Assembly (NCBI GenBank): GCA_947494925.1
Contig: CANLWS010000007.1
Span: forward strand, 62,001-126,000
Direction: 5' to 3'
DNA: 64,000 bases
Source of the DNA: an uncultured Alteromonadaceae bacterium
GTDB lineage: Bacteria > Pseudomonadota > Gammaproteobacteria > Enterobacterales > Alteromonadaceae
Shown here one piece after another: positions 9,389-17,212 of the stretch; position 1 is the stretch's first letter; each line of letters opens with the position of its first letter. Below the pieces are notes generated by a model, which did not search any database, was not told where the DNA came from, and saw nothing but the letters and a program-made list of their open reading frames with translations. Made by a program: the position numbers and the translations under genes.

Positions 9389-10079
9389 CCACGGATTTAC
9401 CCTGGTAGAAATCATGATATCGATTTCCATATTAAGCCTGTTGCTTTTTACGGGGTCGTATGTTTATCGCACAATCTCGATACACTGGGACAGAGAACTC
9501 GGCCAGTTTTCAGAGAACTTTTCACAGGCCAGATCCTTCAACTTACTGAATGAGATTATCTCAGGTGCAGCGCCTTTAGTGCTCGTTAACAGCGAGGGCA
9601 ACACTTCAGTGCCTGCTATGTTCTTTGTTGGTGGAAATGATAGTTTGCTGAGCCTGACCAAGACTGGGGTCATCTATCCTGAGAACGCTGAAATTTTCAG
9701 GTTGACGACAGTGCGAAACCCACAAGGAAAACTCGATCTGGTTTATCAATCTGTTGCCTTCAGGGACAATCTGATTTTGCAGACGCAAACTCAGATTAAT
9801 TTCAAGCACAAATTGACACTGCTTACTGATCTGGATGATGTGGTATTTCGATATTTTGGGTGGGAAAACTTCAACGTTAAAAAGGCTGATATAGAGCAAA
9901 ATGCTATAAGACAAAAAAACTGGTTTTCATCCTATTCGGGGGTAGACCGACAATTAATGCCTGAAAAAGTAGAAGTCATAGTGGAAAAAGCAAGCAAGTC
10001 CATGAGAATTCAAATAGAGCTCGATCCAAATTCCGATAAACACTTAACACATTTTTACAGTCAAATGGATGACGCATGA
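9378..10079 (+). CDS. gspJ: Type II secretion minor pseudopilin GspJ
   Basis: A 233-aa minor pseudopilin. The very short leader MKSNHG is followed by F-T-L-V-E with Glu at +5 and a hydrophobic helix. The globular part is longer than GspH/GspI, as expected for GspJ (usually about 200 aa). It would form the tip trimer with GspI and GspK. Its stop overlaps the gspK start by 4 nt (ATGA). Confidence 0.87.
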   Translation: MKSNHGFTLVEIMISISILSLLLFTGSYVYRTISIHWDRELGQFSENFSQARSFNLLNEIISGAAPLVLVNSEGNTSVPAMFFVGGNDSLLSLTKTGVIYPENAEIFRLTTVRNPQGKLDLVYQSVAFRDNLILQTQTQINFKHKLTLLTDLDDVVFRYFGWENFNVKKADIEQNAIRQKNWFSSYSGVDRQLMPEKVEVIVEKASKSMRIQIELDPNSDKHLTHFYSQMDDA

Positions 10080-10963
10080 AGATTAGATTAGGTCAAGGTG
10101 GGATCGCTTTGATACAAATTTTGTTGATTATAGGTGTATTGTCTGTATTGGTGCTCTACTTTAGTCAAACGTCCCGACAGCAGGTTTCGCTGGCTCAACT
10201 CGCCACCGATAGGGCGCAGGCTCAGGTCAATATTCATCATGCAAAAAATAACCTGTTAATGGCATTACTAACTACTGAAAGGCATAAAGCAGATGGTGAA
10301 CAAACAAGTCAAAATCTTGCTGCCAGGTGGAACTTTTATCATCAAACGTTTTCTGTCGATAACAATGTATCAGCTAGATTACAAGATCAGGCGGGATTAA
10401 TGAGCGTGCATTTTATTGAACCAAACTTATTGGTCAGTATATTGACTAACAATCAGATAAGTATGGCTGCGGCTGCCAACGTGGTAAGAAACTTGTTAGA
10501 TTGGTTTGACGCTGATACTCTAACGCGCGAATTCGGAAGTGAAACGGCTGTTTCTGGCATCGAAAACAGAAATGGACCGATTTCGGTATTAGACGAGCTG
10601 CAATTTGTACCCGGGGTAACGGATACAGTGTACTTATTATTAAAAAAATCGCTGTCGACTCATTTTATTGACGCACTAAATCCCCTGAATGCACCAGAAT
10701 CTGTGCTAAAAGGACTAGTAAATGCTTCTGAATTGCAGCAAATAATAGCATTACGAAATTCAGGTCAGCTTGAACAACAGCAGTTTGTTCAGCTCACAGG
10801 AATAAATGAAAGTGATACAATCCGTTTTTTTCCCTCTAACATAGTCGACATGACTCTTGTATCGCAAGTAGGAGATGTCAATTTACAGAAACAATGGGTG
10901 CTTGAAGTTAATCCTTATGCCTCGGTAAGTAGCCCTGTTAATGTTATTGAGACAAAACATTGA
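10076..10963 (+). CDS. gspK: Type II secretion minor pseudopilin GspK
   Basis: A 295-aa protein with a pseudopilin-like N-terminus. After Gly9 comes I-A-L-I-Q, so +5 is Gln rather than Glu. The absence of Glu+5 is the known hallmark of GspK, the capping subunit of the pseudopilus tip. The globular domain contains the D-W-x-D-x-D-x-x-x-R-x-x-G-x-E-like region (N-L-L-D-W-F-D-A-D-T), also typical of GspK, and an N-A-P-like segment later. Translation is coupled to gspJ and to the next gene through overlaps. Confidence 0.9.
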   Translation: MKIRLGQGGIALIQILLIIGVLSVLVLYFSQTSRQQVSLAQLATDRAQAQVNIHHAKNNLLMALLTTERHKADGEQTSQNLAARWNFYHQTFSVDNNVSARLQDQAGLMSVHFIEPNLLVSILTNNQISMAAAANVVRNLLDWFDADTLTREFGSETAVSGIENRNGPISVLDELQFVPGVTDTVYLLLKKSLSTHFIDALNPLNAPESVLKGLVNASELQQIIALRNSGQLEQQQFVQLTGINESDTIRFFPSNIVDMTLVSQVGDVNLQKQWVLEVNPYASVSSPVNVIETKH

Positions 10964-12105
10964 AAGAAGTTAATACAGTGTTATCTGAACAAGAACAATT
11001 GCCCGCTTGGTTAAGAAGAGGGATAAAGTTTCAATGTGTATACTTTGATGACAAACTTTATCGATTTATAGAAAACGCTTCAGGCCGCATGGAGCTGGAG
11101 GAGAGCAATGACAAGAGAAACAACAGACTAATTACAGTTGTGTCGGGGCGGCATTATGATGAACTGGTCAGAGTTTATCCAGTCGAAAAACCTGGTGAAC
11201 TTCAAAAACTGTTAAAATTGGAATTTGAAGGTCGGCGATTCCATTTTCAAACTGTTAAGGTAGAAAATGGGAAATCCACCGTCAATGTATGGCAGTATCA
11301 TTCTAGTGTACCTCCCAGCTTAGTTGTGATACCCGAAACATTTTTATTGGCCAAGTTAGTGACTGCTGGCCAAGTATTGAGGCTTACAACCAGCCAAATT
11401 TATTTTGTATCCAATGTTACTGGTGTGGTCCATTCACAACTATCAAGCTCCTTGATCAAAGATTCAGAAACATTTGCCATGTCTATCGGTCTTGCGAAAG
11501 AAGTTGAAGATTTACCGGTGACAATTGAGAGTCATGCCAATGCATTGCTATCTGGGATTCGTCGACTGACTTTTGGCCAGATATATTCATTCTTTTCAGT
11601 ACCAGAAAAAGAATCTTTTACGCAACGCCTTAAACCGCTGTTTTTACCTTTGGGTATTTTAATCAGTCTTTATCTTATGGGGACAAGTATTTATCTTTAT
11701 GGCTACAAAAGTTATTTAGAAAATGGAAGTATCAAGTACAGCGATTCGCTGAGAGAGGTCTTGGCAGTTGAAGACCAACTGAATGCTCTACAAACTGAAT
11801 ACTCTGCAATATCAGAGTTTCACGATGCCCAGCCAAATGTGAAAGGGGCATGGGGCGTTTTATTCAGCTTGTTTGAGGCAGCCCGGATCAATAGTATTAG
11901 TTTTTCTCAGGAACGGTTTGTGGTTAATGGTAGTGCTGACAAGGCGACCAGTATTCTGGAATTGGTCAGCACCCACCCTGATGTGAGCGAAGCAAAATTT
12001 GATAATCCTACGCGTAACAATAGAGGTAAAGAGCTTTTTGTTATCAGTTTCACACTTATGCCTGCGTCCGAGTCAAGAGAAAATGTAAACACGGGAGCTG
12101 GTTAA
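10960..12105 (+). CDS. gspL: Type II secretion assembly protein GspL-like
   Basis: A 381-aa bitopic inner-membrane protein. The cytoplasmic N-terminal half (about 1-220) is followed by one membrane helix (about 226-246, LPLGILISLYLMG), a coiled segment and a small periplasmic ferredoxin-like domain (PilN/GspL type). GspL recruits the ATPase GspE to the membrane. Sequence resemblance to canonical GspL is weak, so the call rests on topology and on its place between gspK and the GspM-like gene. The start is uncertain: TTG 10960 overlaps the gspK stop (TTGA), while GTG 10978 has AAGAAG upstream. It overlaps the next gene by one base. Confidence 0.75.
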   Translation: MKEVNTVLSEQEQLPAWLRRGIKFQCVYFDDKLYRFIENASGRMELEESNDKRNNRLITVVSGRHYDELVRVYPVEKPGELQKLLKLEFEGRRFHFQTVKVENGKSTVNVWQYHSSVPPSLVVIPETFLLAKLVTAGQVLRLTTSQIYFVSNVTGVVHSQLSSSLIKDSETFAMSIGLAKEVEDLPVTIESHANALLSGIRRLTFGQIYSFFSVPEKESFTQRLKPLFLPLGILISLYLMGTSIYLYGYKSYLENGSIKYSDSLREVLAVEDQLNALQTEYSAISEFHDAQPNVKGAWGVLFSLFEAARINSISFSQERFVVNGSADKATSILELVSTHPDVSEAKFDNPTRNNRGKELFVISFTLMPASESRENVNTGAG

Positions 12106-12665
12106 TGGAAGAATTAAAGCAGCACAAGTTCGCATTGAGCTTTATAGGCTTATTGGTGATAGCGCGATTTATTATCTTACCATTACTGGAATGGCAAGAT
12201 GGAATGATGACGGATATTAGTTTACTGAAAAACAAGAGTGAGCGAATTGATAATGTTTTAGCGGGTAGGGATCAAACAAGCCAGTATCTTCAAGACCTGC
12301 AGAAAATTGTTCGCCAGAGAGATAAGCTTTTTTTACCAATTGAAAATGATTCATCTTTTCAATTGCAGCGGCAGCAATGGCTGGAGCAAAAGATGGCAGA
12401 GCATAATCTGACCATGAATAATATAGGCTGGCTTCCAAGTCAACCGCAGGAGGAGGTTGATGTACGGATTTTCAGCGCGCAACTTAACTTGAAGGGCAAA
12501 ACCGTTGACGTAATCGCTTTTATTCAGGATATTCAATCTCAGACCAATTACATCGCTGTGCAATCCCTGAATATGGGATTGCGATTTCATTCTGATGGCA
12601 ATATTGGAAATGCTCAAACCCGTTTAAACTTGCGCTTTCATGGCCGAAAAAGGATTGATTCATGA
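12105..12665 (+). CDS. gspM: Type II secretion GspM/PilO-like protein
   Basis: A 186-aa bitopic protein with a membrane helix at about 9-24, a coiled-coil region (about 35-95, with heptad-like Leu/Ile spacing) and a C-terminal ferredoxin-like fold predicted from alternating beta pattern. This is the GspM/PilO architecture, which pairs with GspL to form the inner-membrane platform. Sequence identity to known GspM is not obvious. One-base and four-base overlaps with its neighbours indicate translational coupling. Confidence 0.7.
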   Translation: MEELKQHKFALSFIGLLVIARFIILPLLEWQDGMMTDISLLKNKSERIDNVLAGRDQTSQYLQDLQKIVRQRDKLFLPIENDSSFQLQRQQWLEQKMAEHNLTMNNIGWLPSQPQEEVDVRIFSAQLNLKGKTVDVIAFIQDIQSQTNYIAVQSLNMGLRFHSDGNIGNAQTRLNLRFHGRKRIDS

Positions 12666-13258
12666 AACGTCAGGTTAGTCCCACCGCAATAAGAAGAGCG
12701 GCTGAAGGCAAAAGCATAATCACGATGTTAGTCGTTATTTTAGCGACCGTGCTGCTTCTGATTGACTTTGTGTATAGATTACAGGTTGATAAAAAAGTCA
12801 ATGCCAGAACAACCATGCAACAAGAATTAAAACCTTTACCACCATTAACTCTGTCTGATTCAGAAAAAAGTAAATTAGTTGAGCTTTACTCCCGATTTGT
12901 CAAAGAGGATGGAGAAGAAAACACAGATGCATTGTTACAAGGTGTTTTGGAAAGTAGTGAAACTCAGTTAGTACTGAATGACACAGTGGTGTCGCTAAAA
13001 GCGGTGATTTCCAGGCCTGATTCTGGTGGTAAAAATGTCAGTTACGCACTCCTTCAACTTTCAGATAGAGAAACGCAAGGTGTAGAAATCATTTCCGTAA
13101 ACGATGGCGAAGTTGTTCGTGGCTATACAATCAAAATAGTCAGCGAAACCAGAGTCGATTTGTTCGGCTCTTCGGGTCTAAATCAAGAGAATGCTTCGAC
13201 TCCGAATCAATATTCGTTGTATATGTATACGCAACGAAATAATCAGAAAAGCACTTGA
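12662..13258 (+). CDS. GspC/PilP-like inner-membrane protein without PDZ domain
   Basis: A 198-aa protein with a cytoplasmic basic N-terminus, one membrane helix (about 20-37), a Pro-rich linker (about 56-62) and a C-terminal beta domain. In that domain the pattern L-K-A-V-I ... Y-A-L-L-Q ... V-R-G-Y-T-I-x-I-V matches the homology region (HR) of GspC that contacts the secretin N0 domain. There is no room for the PDZ or coiled-coil domain that usually ends GspC. Its position just before the secretin gene supports the role of connecting platform and secretin. PilP is a structural relative. Confidence 0.65.
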   Translation: MKRQVSPTAIRRAAEGKSIITMLVVILATVLLLIDFVYRLQVDKKVNARTTMQQELKPLPPLTLSDSEKSKLVELYSRFVKEDGEENTDALLQGVLESSETQLVLNDTVVSLKAVISRPDSGGKNVSYALLQLSDRETQGVEIISVNDGEVVRGYTIKIVSETRVDLFGSSGLNQENASTPNQYSLYMYTQRNNQKST

Positions 13259-13309
13259 ATACACGCTTTTTGAATTAGAACCCAAATAATTGTGGATAGT
13301 AGAATTAAA

Positions 13310-15364
13310 ATGAGTGTTAAAAAGAAGATAACGACTACGCTTGCAGTAGTGGGATTGGTGGCTTGTTCAAGCACACCTGAAAAGCCTTACCAACCGGGCG
13401 AGTCGTATCTGCAGAAAAAAGTTGAAGTATCTACGGGAACTGAATATGAGCAGAATGTATCTGAAAACTCAGATCAACAACGTTCAGGTGTGTCCTTTCT
13501 TTCTCCCTATGGCAACAAAGCGAATGATCCGGCACAGAGAGTTGATTTAACAAAACAATTTAGCGACGTTGAGAAAGTCAGCATCACCGCAGATGACTTG
13601 CCTGTTAGCGAGTTTCTACATCATGTTTTTGGTGACCTGCTGGGCAAGAGTTACATACTTGGCGAAGAAGCTCAAAATGACAGCCGTGGTCTGACATTAA
13701 GCATTAAAGATGCCATCACTAAACGTAAGTTGTTCCAACTTAGTGAAGAGCTACTTCTGCAACGTGAGTACGTCATTCGTTTCGATGATGGTATCTATTA
13801 TATTCATAAAGCTGAAGGTACAGGTCCACAGGGAGATATAGCTTATGGATATGGGAATGACCGCTCAGATGTCCCCAATAGCACGTTAGATATTGTACAA
13901 ATGGTTCCCCTAACTTACGGAATCCCTACTGCTTTAGCAAATACCATTCGAAATTTGACTAAAGTTCAGGCAACACCTGATTTTGACCGAAATACGATTT
14001 TGTTGCAGGGAAAACGTCGGGATGTGTTGCGCGGTCTCGAATTCATCAACCTGTTGGATCAGCCTCATTATCAAGGGCGACAAATAGGCTCGTACAAGAC
14101 TAATTTTGTCTCAGTAAGTGAACTGGTTGAAAGCCTGCCAAAACTATTGAAACAAGAAGGGATCAGCTTAAGCGCCGGTCCCCAGACCGATAGAGCAATA
14201 TCAGTCGTGCCCTTGGACCGTATCGCCACTTTAATAATATTTGCCAACGATAGAACATTGATTGAACGTGTGGCTTATTGGGCCGAGCAGCTGGATAAGC
14301 CAGCCAGCGGCAGTGAGAGGCAGTATTTTGTTTTTCATCCTAACTACTCTCGTGCCTCTGATTTGGCAGAAAGTATTGCACTGTTAATTGGTGGCGATTC
14401 CAGTGGCTCGCTAAGTGGATCGACTTCAGCCAGCCAACAAAATAGTGATATTCAATCGGATACCTCTCAAAGTCAGCGTGCAAGGTCTACGTCAGTGAGC
14501 AATGATGAGATGAGCCTGGTGGTAGATCCCAGGTCTAACTCCCTTATTTTTAACACTTCTGGCGAGCAATACAGAAAACTATTACCGCTAATTAAAAGGC
14601 TGGACGTATTACCCAAACAGGTTATGTTGGAAGTCTTGATTGCTGAAGTCACTCTCACGGATGAATTTAAGCAAGGGGTAGAATTTGCCTTCAACGACGG
14701 CAGTTATGGTTTATCTACTCAGGGGGCGTTTTTTGGTGATGGATTTGGTGGATTATCCTATTTTCTCCAGGGCGACAAAGGTAATTTAGCCTTAAATCTG
14801 TTTCAGACCAATAGCCTTGTTAACATATTGTCTCGCCCTTCTATCGTTGTTAGAGACGGCGTGCAAGCCAATATTAATGTAGGCAATGATATTCCGGTGG
14901 TGGGGCAGACTACCAGTGACCCTATTAACGGTGAACGCCAAACAACCACAGTTGAATATCGTAAGACCGGTGTAGAGCTGTCCGTCACGCCCAGTGTGAA
15001 TGCTCAAGGCTTTGTAATCATGGAAATAGACCAGAAAATAAGCAATGAAGTCGAAGGCGGTACGACAGTGAGTGGAAATCCTTCTCTTTTCGAGCGCAGC
15101 ATTACAACCGAAGTGGTGGCTGAAAACGGTCAGACCGTTATTTTGGGGGGCTTAATCAGTGAAAATCGTTCCGACAAAGATACTAAAGTGCCCTTCTTTG
15201 GTGACATTCCAATAATTGGTGCGCTGTTCAGAGCAGAAACGGAGAGTGGTGCGAAAACAGAATTAGTGGTGATGGTGACGCCAAGAATTATTGAATCATC
15301 GGACGAATGGGAGGAAATCAAGGATCAATTTGATAAAGAATTGAAAAAAATAACAATTTATTGA
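13310..15364 (+). CDS. gspD: Type II secretion outer-membrane secretin GspD, lipoprotein form
   Basis: A 684-aa secretin forming the outer-membrane channel. From ATG 13310 the N-terminus is a lipoprotein signal with lipobox L-V-A-C (Cys19, Ser at +2, outer-membrane sorting). N0, N1-N3 repeats (about 80-430) are followed by the secretin domain. The signature V-P-F-F-G-D-I-P-I-I-G-A-L-F lies near the C-terminus. A Ser/Gln/Asn-rich loop at about 365-400 interrupts the N3 region, as in other GspDs. Canonical GspDs have a cleavable non-lipid signal and need a pilotin, so the acyl anchor may replace the pilotin. A GTG at 13292 is an alternative start. It is the last gene of the operon. Confidence 0.93.
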   Translation: MSVKKKITTTLAVVGLVACSSTPEKPYQPGESYLQKKVEVSTGTEYEQNVSENSDQQRSGVSFLSPYGNKANDPAQRVDLTKQFSDVEKVSITADDLPVSEFLHHVFGDLLGKSYILGEEAQNDSRGLTLSIKDAITKRKLFQLSEELLLQREYVIRFDDGIYYIHKAEGTGPQGDIAYGYGNDRSDVPNSTLDIVQMVPLTYGIPTALANTIRNLTKVQATPDFDRNTILLQGKRRDVLRGLEFINLLDQPHYQGRQIGSYKTNFVSVSELVESLPKLLKQEGISLSAGPQTDRAISVVPLDRIATLIIFANDRTLIERVAYWAEQLDKPASGSERQYFVFHPNYSRASDLAESIALLIGGDSSGSLSGSTSASQQNSDIQSDTSQSQRARSTSVSNDEMSLVVDPRSNSLIFNTSGEQYRKLLPLIKRLDVLPKQVMLEVLIAEVTLTDEFKQGVEFAFNDGSYGLSTQGAFFGDGFGGLSYFLQGDKGNLALNLFQTNSLVNILSRPSIVVRDGVQANINVGNDIPVVGQTTSDPINGERQTTTVEYRKTGVELSVTPSVNAQGFVIMEIDQKISNEVEGGTTVSGNPSLFERSITTEVVAENGQTVILGGLISENRSDKDTKVPFFGDIPIIGALFRAETESGAKTELVVMVTPRIIESSDEWEEIKDQFDKELKKITIY

Positions 15365-15483
15365 TTTAAATACGTAGTGGAGTGTTGAAAAACCTGAGGT
15401 TGTCCGCTAGAGTGCTTGCTGTAATCAAATAACGTATGTATTGATTATTAAGTGCGCAAAGTACAAATGTTTATAACAAATAG

Positions 15484-15513
15484 TTGACAAATTTAAGTTA
15501 ACAAACCTAAACT
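15484..15513 (+). promoter_or_regulatory. Probable strong sigma-70 promoter of the S-layer-like gene
   Basis: A perfect TTGACA -35 (15484-15489) is separated by 18 bp from TAAACT (15508-15513), which matches the -10 consensus at four of six positions. It lies about 110 nt upstream of the start codon of the S-layer-like gene and after the gspD stop. The gene can therefore be transcribed on its own, at a higher level than the secretion operon. Confidence 0.6.
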
Positions 15514-15522
15514 GCACTGGAA

Positions 15523-15536
15523 GTCGCTTGGGCGAC
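15523..15536 (+). other. Small hairpin at the expected 5' end of the leader mRNA
   Basis: GTCGC-TTGG-GCGAC is a perfect 5-bp stem with a 4-nt loop, directly after the predicted transcription start. No T-run follows, so it is not a terminator. A 5' hairpin on a leader of about 100 nt fits mRNA stabilisation, which is known for abundant surface-layer transcripts. That role is inferred. Confidence 0.4.
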
Positions 15537-15623
15537 GGCCTAAGTGCTTAAAAAATAAATAAATAGGTGTTATGGTTATCCAGCTATTACACTAGTTTCA
15601 TGAAACTTTGGAGAATGGAAATT

Positions 15624-17009
15624 ATGTTTAAAAAAACTCTAGTTGCTAGCGCGCTTGCATTAGCTGCTTTCAGTTCAAACGCGGCAGTAAACGCAATTAC
15701 TGGTGTTGAAGTGTCTCAAGAAGGTGCGGCTGGTCAAGCTAGTATCGCTGTTCCAAATGCTGTTGTGACATTGGCAGCTGAATACGCGGTTGGTGACGAA
15801 GTCACGTTCACAGTAAGCGGTGCGCAATTCGATGTGACTAATTCAGCCCCATCTTTGGTTGTTGGCTTCGATGCAGGTCAGCCGAATAACGGCGGTGATG
15901 AAGCAGCGACAGCCGGTATCCTTAATGTTAGCGCTACTAGTGTTACATTCCGTATTTCTGCTCAGGATGCTGGTGCAGCTGCAGGCATCTCATACGTGGG
16001 CGGTACTTTAACGTTGAGCGGTATGGTGCTAACTACGTCTACTGTGCTTGATGCGACAGGTAAAATTGACGTAACCTATGGTGCTGTTACTGGTCTTAGT
16101 AATACTCCTATCGATACGGCAGGTACATTGACAGATACGGCTGTGACTGTTGTTGCTCAATATGCGGCCACTACAACAAAACCTTTGAATGGTATAATCG
16201 ACGTGAATAACGATCGTCAGCAGTTTACTGCTGGTAACGACACGACGACAACAGACGTGCTTGTTGTTACGCCTACTGATGCAGCTCCAGCTGTACATCC
16301 AGGTGTGTATACAGGCGCTACCTATGTCATTAAAGGTGACTTCTCTTGGATGGAAACTGATGGTGATGCTGGTATTGACGCTGGTGAACTGACAGCAGCT
16401 TTCGGTGTTGCTAACGGCTCAGACGATACATTTGCTTCAACAATCAATGCTGACGCTACTGAAATCACAGTTGTTGCGACTGATGGTGGTGGTAACGACG
16501 TTGAAGCTGCTACATTCACATTCACTGTAGCTGGTAAAGGCGATGATAGCGCTGTTCTAGAAGTCCAAGATTTTACTGTTGATACTACTTTGAACTTCAA
16601 TACTGCAGCGGCTGTTGCGACAACTAAGGCTCTGCAAACAGATGCTTCAGCTGGTTCTTGGACACTAAATGGTGCACAGGCATTCTATAACTATGTACCA
16701 GTTGGTTTCTCTGGATTACAGAATAACTTAGTATTCAGCAACTCTGGAATTAAAGACGGTGAAGTGGTAATCGAAGCCTTTGATACTGATGGTAATGATT
16801 ACGGTCCAGTTACTATCACTGACATGTTGATGGGTGGTACTAACATGACATTGACTAGCCCAATGATTCAGAATTACCTATCTGTTCCAAGCGGTACACG
16901 TTTGTCAGTAACAGTAACAATCAATGCGCCTGATAATGATGTTAAATTCAGTGGATACACGCAAAAAGCCGGCACAGGTCGTCAAATCATACCGGTTGTT
17001 GAGCTATAA
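15624..17009 (+). CDS. Exported surface-layer-like protein (Slr4-type candidate)
   Basis: A 461-aa exported protein. From ATG 15624 (GGAG upstream) there is a textbook Sec signal peptide, MFKKTLVASALALAAFSSNA, with cleavage near residues 20-21. The mature chain has no cysteine, is acidic, and is dominated by Ala, Thr, Val, Gly and Asp in short beta-strand-like runs. The codons are mostly those ending in T for Gly, Ala, Val and Thr, which suggests high expression. It has its own promoter, a leader and a strong terminator. Size and composition match monomers of crystalline surface layers. Slr4 of Pseudoalteromonas is the closest known type by habitat and size, but I could not align it. It lies directly downstream of the T2SS operon. 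The alternative is an abundant secreted matrix adhesin. Confidence 0.65.
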   Translation: MFKKTLVASALALAAFSSNAAVNAITGVEVSQEGAAGQASIAVPNAVVTLAAEYAVGDEVTFTVSGAQFDVTNSAPSLVVGFDAGQPNNGGDEAATAGILNVSATSVTFRISAQDAGAAAGISYVGGTLTLSGMVLTTSTVLDATGKIDVTYGAVTGLSNTPIDTAGTLTDTAVTVVAQYAATTTKPLNGIIDVNNDRQQFTAGNDTTTTDVLVVTPTDAAPAVHPGVYTGATYVIKGDFSWMETDGDAGIDAGELTAAFGVANGSDDTFASTINADATEITVVATDGGGNDVEAATFTFTVAGKGDDSAVLEVQDFTVDTTLNFNTAAAVATTKALQTDASAGSWTLNGAQAFYNYVPVGFSGLQNNLVFSNSGIKDGEVVIEAFDTDGNDYGPVTITDMLMGGTNMTLTSPMIQNYLSVPSGTRLSVTVTINAPDNDVKFSGYTQKAGTGRQIIPVVEL

Positions 17010-17040
17010 TATAATTTAGTTAATACCTAAATTGCTAAAA

Positions 17041-17062
17041 GCGACCCTCGGGTCGCTTTTTT
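17041..17062 (+). terminator. Strong Rho-independent terminator after the S-layer-like gene
   Basis: GCGACC-CTCG-GGTCGC (17041-17056) is a GC-rich stem with a tetraloop followed immediately by T6. It sits 31 nt past the stop codon. It isolates the S-layer-like mRNA from the lipoprotein genes downstream. Confidence 0.9.
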
Positions 17063-17212
17063 ATTGCCTACGGTTTAGTGAGGCACCATTCGCCCAAGCG
17101 TAAAAATTGTAGTATTATAATCCGCTGTTTTTAATTTTTATCCCACTCCATGGTTGAGCTGGCGAGTCAAAATGTAAAAACAATAATAAGAAGCAGTTCC
17201 AGCGGTAGTAAA

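Noticed and set aside
13292-13309. GTG 13292 as gspD start
   Set aside because: It would put six extra residues before a clean lipoprotein signal that begins at ATG 13310.
17150-17212. N-terminal extension of the Asp-box lipoprotein
   Set aside because: It would bury the lipobox signal behind 21 polar residues; ATG 17213 gives a normal lipoprotein signal.
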